Assembly (NCBI GenBank): GCA_005789375.1
Contig: SXXZ01000211.1
Coordinates: forward strand, 1-11,203
Direction: 5' to 3'
DNA from: Verrucomicrobiales bacterium
Lineage (GTDB): Bacteria; Verrucomicrobiota; Verrucomicrobiae; Limisphaerales; UBA9464
Length of the DNA: 11,203 nucleotides
Positions 6,762 to 11,203 of the stretch are shown piece by piece. Both the position numbers and the translations under genes were made by a program. Each line of letters opens with the position of its first letter. Position 1 is the first letter of the stretch. The notes under the pieces are model-generated. The model was not told the DNA's origin and did no database searches. It worked only from the letters and a program-made list of their open reading frames with translations.

Positions 6762-9700
6762 TCAAGGTTTGCCTAGGCGGAAAAACCGCAGGTTTTCGGT
6801 CAACTGAGGCGACGCAATGTTTTTGCCGGCCTCGGCGCGGGTGGTCTCATCGGAGAAAAACCAGGGGGTCTCGAGGGACTTGGTTTCTTGCAATTCGAAG
6901 CCGACGGCCGTCACGGGCCAGCTAAGTTGGATTTGTTCAGAACCCGGCGCGACCTCCAGTCGAGGGGCCACCGCAGAGGAGGGTCGTAGCAGCCCGCTGA
7001 GTTGCAGAGCAAAGCGGATGTCGGAACTGTCGGGAGCAAACTGATGAACCTCGACGGCGAGCACATTGGCGCCCGTACGGAACCCCTTAGGATCAACCGT
7101 GGCCTCATAAAGAGTAGTTTCATCAGTGCCACCGACGCTGGCGCTGGCCCGGGTAATAGTACTTAGGGTGCCGGAGGGGAGGTTGCTTCGGAAAATCTCG
7201 ATCCCGTTCAAGTAAACAGCCGCACCGTCATCGCGGATGAGCCCGAGCGTCACGGACAGGAAGCGCGCGGGGTCGTCTACCGTGAAACTGTGCCGAAACC
7301 AGGTGGTGATGTATCGAGCCGTCGTTGAGGGGCCATACTTCACGGTGGTGACGATGTTGTCGTCGCCGTAGCCAAGCGGTGCGGCTCCGATGTTCCAGGT
7401 GCTATCAACAAAGCCATTGGAGCGCCAAACCGTGCCCGCCAAGTAGCCACTGTCATAGTAACGCCATTGGGCACCCAGGGGTACGAGGGAAACCTGGGCG
7501 AGGTCGCCGGGTGCGGAGGCTTCGAGGTTAATCCCGTCCACAGAACCGGTGAGCGTCAGCGGGTTAGAAAACCCGGACGGTGTGAAGAGGTAGCCTTCAG
7601 CAATGGCCTTCAAGGTGTGTGGCCCACGGGCCAATCCGGTCAGCGTGTAGGCCCCGTCGCTGGTCGTATACGTCTGCTGGGTGTTGGACACCTCAACCCG
7701 GACGCCTGCTACGGGCTTGCCACCCTGAAGCACACGTCCGGCTATGCGATAAGTGGACGGGTTGCCGATCCGGACCAAGACGGCCGCGCTGCCTTCGCCG
7801 CCCTTCATATCACTCACCGTGCAGCGGACCCAATATTCGCGGGCGACGGACCAGGTTCGGCTAACTTGGTTGGTGTTGGCGGCGACGATTGCGTTATCTC
7901 CAAAGTCCCAAGAATAGGCCAGCGTGTCGCCGTCAGGATCGGTGGCATCGGCCGTGAAGGTGATGGGGGCTCCCGCGAAGGCGGCAGTAGCACTGGCCGT
8001 GAGGGTGACACTCGGGAGTTGGTTGTTGGTGAACTTGCCCAGGTTCACCTGCAGGTCGAGCGATTCTGGGACGGTTCCGCCTTTGGCCAGCGGGGTGATG
8101 TGGATGCCGGCCGCTCGGTCGGAAAAGGTTCGGCCAATGAGCAGCGCCGAGTCGTTCTTGCCGTCGGCGGAGCCGGGCGTGACGTCGAGCAGGAGCGATT
8201 GCTGGTTGCCGGTGCGGGCCCAGCGCAGTCCAACGCCGTCCATCAGGGTGGGCCGGTCGGTGAACTTCTGGCGGAACTCCAGCCAGTAGTTGGTTTGCGC
8301 ATTGCGGGCGATACGCACGGCCCGCGGGGTCGCCGCATTGGTGGCGTCGTGAGCAAAGAGCCGGTAATTGCCCGAAGCGGTCACGATCTTCACCTGAGTC
8401 GTAGGCAGCCAATTGAGGTAGTTCTTGTATCGGGTGTTGAAGTGACGCTTGCCGGCGCTGGCATTGCCCATGGTGTCGAAGCTGTCTCCGTATTCCACGT
8501 TGCTGCCGGCCCCGAGAATGCTCTGGCCGCCGGTGTCCCACGCGTTGGCGTGGTTGAGTCCAAAATTGTGGCCCAGCTCATGGGAGGACACGCCGCCCGT
8601 CGCGTCGAAGGAGGCTCGGATCCACGAACCGGGAGCGCCAACATAGCCCAGTCCGGCCCAGTTGAAGCCGGGAACGGTGCCGACGCAAATGAGGTCGAAG
8701 TCGAACAGCGCTAGATTAACACCGGCGGTGCGGGCGGCATTGCGGGCGTCGGTTCGCAAGATCGATGGGTCTGAGGCGCCGTAAACAGCGGCCGTCTTGG
8801 GCATGCGCAAGGTGGTGGTCATGACGCTGCCGGCTCCGAGGGCGCGGAAGGTCGTCTTGCCGAAGCTTTGTTCCAGATAGAAGGCCGCGATCCCGTTGAG
8901 CATATTGGTGCCGGTGGCATCGCTGAGGGGTGCGCCGGCCAGATCACTGAAATCGACGCGCAGGATGAGCAAGCGCTTGATGCCCTCGGTGTAAGCCGAT
9001 TTTTGGCGGAAGACGCCATCGGCATCCGTCCCATTGCCTTTGTCTACCGAGGCCAAGATGAGTCGCTCATTGTAGTTCTCGGTGTGGGCCGCACTGCACA
9101 ACCAGGCGGTGTGTCCACCGGCATCCACCGGCACTTCTTCGGCGAAGGTGGTCACGGGTTGGTTGGACACGGCGCACAGGGCGTCCTTCGCGGGCGTGGC
9201 CATTCGGGCGACCTCGTCGGCATCAAGGATGCGGACGGCGTTGGGATCGAGTGCGAAGAGACCGTCCAAGGCAACGCCATGCAGTGGGATGTCGGTCAGA
9301 GTTGGACTGAGCAGGGCGGGTCCGTAGGTGTAGGCCCGCCAAGCGCGGTCGCCCAGCGATACCGTCCGGTAAACCGGCTCGAACGGGCCTGTGTGCTCTG
9401 GGGCTGGAATGCCGGCCAGCACCCCGAAATCGCCGCGGCCGTCCACGGGCTCTTCGAGAAAGGGGGTGATGGAGGCGGGGAGTTGCGCGCGGAGTCCGCG
9501 AGGGATTGCTAATTCTAAGGCGCGCTGAGGATCAGTGGGAATTAACTCGACCATATCCTGACGGCGCAGGCGGGCCAGTTCCTGGCCTTCGACTTCGAGT
9601 GCTTGGCGGGCCGCAGGCGAAGGTTGGCTCAGGTAGCGGCGGGTCCAGCCCGAGAACTCGGCGAAGGCAGGCTCCGGCACCGGTTCTGACCAGCGACGGG

Positions 9701-9944
9701 CACGGGAGGTGGGGACTCTTTGGGTGTCAGGCCGTGGCGGAGCCAGTTGCTGCTGCGCCGAGGTGAGGGCAGGAAAAACTTGGGAGGCGGGGTAGGGGGT
9801 TGTAGGGACCTTGGCGGCCGTTGTGTTGGTAGAGAGTGACGGTGTTGCCTCCGAGGGTGGTTTTCCCCAAGGGGCCAGCAGTAGCAAGAGCAGCATTCCC
9901 AGTCCAATTCCGGTCAGCAGTCTGACGACAAGGCGGCGCTTCAT
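6762..9944 (-). CDS. Secreted M11 (gametolysin-like) zinc metalloprotease with PKD and accessory domains
   Basis: From ATG 9944 the protein has 1060 residues; the frame extends to TTG 9989 with a further ATG at 9959, but MKRRLVVRLL at 9944 gives the best signal sequence (hydrophobic to about residue 25). A Pro-rich stretch and a probable propeptide (to about 320) precede the catalytic domain (about 325-515). That domain has the zinc motif HELGHNFGLNH (455-465; HExxHxxGxxH with catalytic Glu456), a nearby EYGDSFDTMGN (484-494) supplying the metzincin Met-turn, and a following 'YLNWL'. Next come a beta region (about 515-640), a PKD domain (645-726, with DPDGDTLAYSWDFGD at 669-683), a carboxypeptidase-regulatory-like domain (733-797), a galactose-binding-like jelly roll (815-983, 'DDGAAVYLNGIEIFR'), and a C-terminal module ending FFRLGKP. 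It should digest proteins outside the cytoplasm; the substrate is unknown. M6 or M43 are alternatives, but the 'EYGD.FD.MG' stretch fits M11 best. Confidence 0.88.
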   Translation of the reverse strand: MKRRLVVRLLTGIGLGMLLLLLLAPWGKPPSEATPSLSTNTTAAKVPTTPYPASQVFPALTSAQQQLAPPRPDTQRVPTSRARRWSEPVPEPAFAEFSGWTRRYLSQPSPAARQALEVEGQELARLRRQDMVELIPTDPQRALELAIPRGLRAQLPASITPFLEEPVDGRGDFGVLAGIPAPEHTGPFEPVYRTVSLGDRAWRAYTYGPALLSPTLTDIPLHGVALDGLFALDPNAVRILDADEVARMATPAKDALCAVSNQPVTTFAEEVPVDAGGHTAWLCSAAHTENYNERLILASVDKGNGTDADGVFRQKSAYTEGIKRLLILRVDFSDLAGAPLSDATGTNMLNGIAAFYLEQSFGKTTFRALGAGSVMTTTLRMPKTAAVYGASDPSILRTDARNAARTAGVNLALFDFDLICVGTVPGFNWAGLGYVGAPGSWIRASFDATGGVSSHELGHNFGLNHANAWDTGGQSILGAGSNVEYGDSFDTMGNASAGKRHFNTRYKNYLNWLPTTQVKIVTASGNYRLFAHDATNAATPRAVRIARNAQTNYWLEFRQKFTDRPTLMDGVGLRWARTGNQQSLLLDVTPGSADGKNDSALLIGRTFSDRAAGIHITPLAKGGTVPESLDLQVNLGKFTNNQLPSVTLTASATAAFAGAPITFTADATDPDGDTLAYSWDFGDNAIVAANTNQVSRTWSVAREYWVRCTVSDMKGGEGSAAVLVRIGNPSTYRIAGRVLQGGKPVAGVRVEVSNTQQTYTTSDGAYTLTGLARGPHTLKAIAEGYLFTPSGFSNPLTLTGSVDGINLEASAPGDLAQVSLVPLGAQWRYYDSGYLAGTVWRSNGFVDSTWNIGAAPLGYGDDNIVTTVKYGPSTTARYITTWFRHSFTVDDPARFLSVTLGLIRDDGAAVYLNGIEIFRSNLPSGTLSTITRASASVGGTDETTLYEATVDPKGFRTGANVLAVEVHQFAPDSSDIRFALQLSGLLRPSSAVAPRLEVAPGSEQIQLSWPVTAVGFELQETKSLETPWFFSDETTRAEAGKNIASPQLTENLRFFRLGKP

Positions 9945-10021
9945 GATGCTCAGGACCATGCAAGCACCGTGCCGTGAGACCCATCGCAATCAAGTTTGCC
10001 GATAATTTTTCCTCAGACACA

Positions 10022-10040
10022 GACAGGCTCCTCGGAAGGG
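10022..10040 (+). repeat. Diverged solitary copy of the 18-bp repeat
   Basis: GACAGGCTCCTCGGAAGGG matches GACAGGCTCTTCGGGAGGG of the downstream array at all but two positions. It begins about 145 bp before the array, on the same strand and in the same intergenic region. Confidence 0.5.
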
Positions 10041-10167
10041 CAACTCGGACTGCATCCGGGTGGCCGAAAAATCCAACCTCACCCCAGCACCTCCGAGGTA
10101 GGGCGATTTCTCCGAAAGCGCCACGTCCGCAGATACGGACTGCTCGCAGCTCGTTCCCTATCCCGGC

Positions 10168-10232
10168 GCTCTTCGGGAGGGACAGGCTCTTCGGGAGGGA
10201 CAGGCTCTTCGGGAGGGACAGGCTCTTCGGGA
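10168..10232 (+). repeat. 18-bp tandem repeat array, 3.6 copies
   Basis: The unit GCTCTTCGGGAGGGACAG occurs at 10168-10185, 10186-10203 and 10204-10221, followed by an 11-base partial copy at 10222-10232. The three full copies are identical. Each unit contains CTC-TTCGG-GAG, a small hairpin. The length is a multiple of three, so each frame through it gives a six-residue repeat (PEEPVP on the - strand). It lies between divergent genes, outside any supported CDS. Confidence 0.9.
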
Positions 10233-10353
10233 ATCTCGACCTGTGAATTAAACACGATCAAATGAGTAGGGTATTATCGAGTGAATAATCTGAGCAAAAA
10301 TGGGTTTTTAACCGATAAAACCAGGCTTTTGATTCTAAACTACACCAATGCAG

Positions 10354-10382
10354 TTGACATAGGTGGGATTTGCCGCAATCGT
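10354..10382 (+). promoter_or_regulatory. Possible promoter of the YezD/sulfate-binding-protein operon
   Basis: TTGACA (10354-10359) is a perfect sigma-70 -35 hexamer. With a 17-nt spacer, the -10 position (10377-10382) reads AATCGT, which is poor. If used, transcription would begin at about 10389, almost at ATG 10392, so the message would be nearly leaderless; this agrees with the absence of an SD there. A competing -10-like TATTAT lies at 10272-10277 in the AT-rich part, with a poor -35. Confidence 0.3.
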
Positions 10383-10391
10383 CATTACGTC

Positions 10392-10613
10392 ATGAGCGCG
10401 CATCGAAAGACAGAGAGCCCAGAGTCTGCCGATTGGGTGGACCGGGTTGCCGTCGCGGAACAAGCCGAGTGGCTGGAAACCTTGGCACCCTGGGTGGTTT
10501 CGCTGCGGTTCGGGGTAATCCAGTTGGTGGTCCATGAGGGACGGGTCGTCCAGATGGAGCGCACCGAGAAGGTTCGCCTCGCGGGCTCCAAGGGTGCGAA
10601 AGGCGTGCTATGA
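10392..10613 (+). CDS. YezD-family (DUF2292) small protein
   Basis: The 73-residue protein from ATG 10392 has a C-terminal half matching the DUF2292/YezD family: W34..[27 protein letters not shown] ends near residue 63, with the characteristic G-V-I-Q-hydrophobic-H-x-G-R-V-V-Q-x-E-R-T-E-K pattern. The family's biochemical role is not known to me; members are small, soluble and often encoded next to sulfate or other sulfur-assimilation genes. The frame stays open back to GTG 10281, but the extra 37 residues show no family similarity, so the shorter start is chosen. No SD precedes it. Its stop TGA (10611-10613) overlaps the ATG of the sulfate-binding-protein gene (ATGA), which indicates translational coupling and a common operon. 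The N-terminal 25 residues are acidic/polar and look unconserved. Confidence 0.8.
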   Translation: MSAHRKTESPESADWVDRVAVAEQAEWLETLAPWVVSLRFGVIQLVVHEGRVVQMERTEKVRLAGSKGAKGVL

Positions 10614-11203
10614 ATCGAATCGTGAGAATTAGAACCGTGGGCTTATTCGCTACATGGGCTTTGGGAGCGCTCGTCGGAGTGGCTGTGCTTGCCAAGGACA
10701 TCCAGCTCCTCAATGTCAGCTACGACCCCACTCGGGAGTTCTACTCCGAGTACAACGAAGTGTTCTCCAAACATTGGAACGCCAAGACCGGCGATAGTGT
10801 GCGGGTGACCCAATCGCACGGTGGATCCGGCAAGCAGGCCCGTTCGGTGATCGACGGATTGCGCGCCGATGTGGTGACTCTGGCGCTGTCGTATGACATC
10901 GACGCCATTGCCAAGAAACCGGCGCTCTTGGCTCCGGAGTGGCAGAAGCGCCTGCCCGACAACAGTACCCCCTACACGAGCCTCATCGTGTTCTTGGTTC
11001 GCAAGGGCAACCCCAAGGGCATTCGCGATTGGTCGGACTTGGTGCGCCCCGGGGTCGGCGTGATCACCGCCAACCCCAAGACCGGGGGCGGTGCCCGGTG
11101 GAACTTTCTGGCTGCCTACGGTTACGCTCTCAAGCAGTCCGGCGGCGACGAGGCCAAGGCCGTGGATTTTGTCAAAAAGCTCTACGACAATGTGCCGGTG
11201 CTC
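10610..11203 (+). CDS. Sulfate/thiosulfate ABC transporter periplasmic binding protein, 3' end missing
   Basis: This is the first 198 residues of an Sbp/CysP-type solute-binding protein; the frame runs open off the window end (full proteins are about 330-350 residues). A signal peptide (about 1-28, ...ALVGVAVLA before KDIQLL) directs it to the periplasm, where it should hand sulfate or thiosulfate to a CysTWA-type importer. Family motifs are [13 protein letters not shown] (33-45), [26 protein letters not shown] (68-93), where the Ser-Gly region contributes to the oxyanion site in known structures, '[22 protein letters not shown]' (126-147) and [19 protein letters not shown] (154-172). It starts at ATG 10610, overlapping the YezD stop; AAAGG 6 nt upstream may serve as SD. 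The transporter's membrane and ATPase genes would be expected downstream of the window. The family also includes molybdate and tungstate relatives, but these motifs are sulfate-type. Sbp versus CysP cannot be decided. Confidence 0.93.
   Translation, partial: MNRIVRIRTVGLFATWALGALVGVAVLAKDIQLLNVSYDPTREFYSEYNEVFSKHWNAKTGDSVRVTQSHGGSGKQARSVIDGLRADVVTLALSYDIDAIAKKPALLAPEWQKRLPDNSTPYTSLIVFLVRKGNPKGIRDWSDLVRPGVGVITANPKTGGGARWNFLAAYGYALKQSGGDEAKAVDFVKKLYDNVPVL

Larger units (their letters stand above)
9945..10391. other. Divergent intergenic region (447 bp) with repeats and AT-rich part
   Basis: No gene is supported between the protease start and the YezD start. The left part (9945-10165) is GC-rich with no clear signal apart from one diverged repeat copy near 10022-10040. 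The 18-bp tandem array fills 10168-10232. From about 10243 to 10350 the sequence is markedly AT-rich and contains inverted repeats: ATTAT/ATAAT (10273-10277 and 10285-10289), GGTT/AACC (10303-10306 and 10310-10313), and GGTTTT/AAAACC (10303-10308 and 10317-10322). Promoters for both flanking genes should lie here. Short open frames across it show no family similarity I recognise. Confidence 0.6.

Noticed and set aside
7467..8714. A 415-codon plus-strand frame opposite the M11 protease
   Set aside because: It has no domain or signal and low-complexity composition. The minus strand carries continuous conserved domains through the whole stretch.
9945..9989. Longer start of the M11 protease at TTG 9989 or ATG 9959
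   Set aside because: The extra residues would push charged and polar residues ahead of a normal n-region. ATG 9944 gives a standard signal sequence (MKRRL...), and no SD supports the longer forms.
10168..10232. CRISPR array
   Set aside because: The 18-bp units abut with no spacers, so this is a plain tandem repeat; no cas genes are nearby.
10281..10391. N-terminal extension of the YezD gene from GTG 10281
   Set aside because: The 37 extra residues match nothing in the family, the region is AT-rich with inverted repeats like a leader, and there is no SD at 10281.

Overview
The window looks like ordinary chromosomal DNA from a GC-rich, flagellated, diderm bacterium. Verrucomicrobiota is the most likely phylum. 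The clues are two large secreted proteins that carry the 'W..(4)..Y/F.vE.S..L.tW ... FFRv' C-terminal type of module common in secreted verrucomicrobial and planctomycetal proteins, the galactose-binding-like/PKD architecture, and the weak or absent Shine-Dalgarno sites at several starts. The phylum is an inference; no rRNA or other phylogenetic marker was compared.

Layout on the + strand, left part: the 3' end of flgL (hook-filament junction protein, 2-739), a short orphan ParA-type ATPase (784-1395), purH (1495-3042, last two steps of IMP synthesis), a NicO/UreH-type nickel/cobalt permease with a His-rich loop (3199-3927), and gluQ (3947-4804, glutamyl-queuosine tRNA(Asp) synthetase) 19 bp behind it. 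A GC-rich hairpin lies between gluQ and the convergent genes that follow.

Middle, on the - strand: a large multidomain secreted M11-type (gametolysin-like) zinc metalloprotease (9944-6762) followed 109 bp later by a secreted YHYH-domain protein (6652-4877). They face the same way, are both exported, and share a related small beta module, so they may work together outside the cytoplasm or be expressed together. No biochemical function can be read off for the YHYH protein.

Right part: a 447-bp intergenic region between divergent genes. It holds an 18-bp tandem repeat (3.6 copies, plus a diverged copy about 140 bp away) and an AT-rich stretch with inverted repeats and promoter-like hexamers. 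Then, on +, come a small YezD/DUF2292 gene (10392-10613) and a sulfate-type periplasmic binding protein gene (10610 to the window end), overlapping by ATGA. This is presumably the start of a sulfate uptake operon.

I did not find a clear new defence, mobile or RNA-based system. The points most worth a second look are an Asp in place of a normally conserved catalytic Tyr in the IMP cyclohydrolase half of PurH, the orphan ParA next to flgL, the 18-bp repeat array, and the YezD/sulfate-binding-protein pair. No tRNA, rRNA, CRISPR array, insertion sequence or attachment site was seen.
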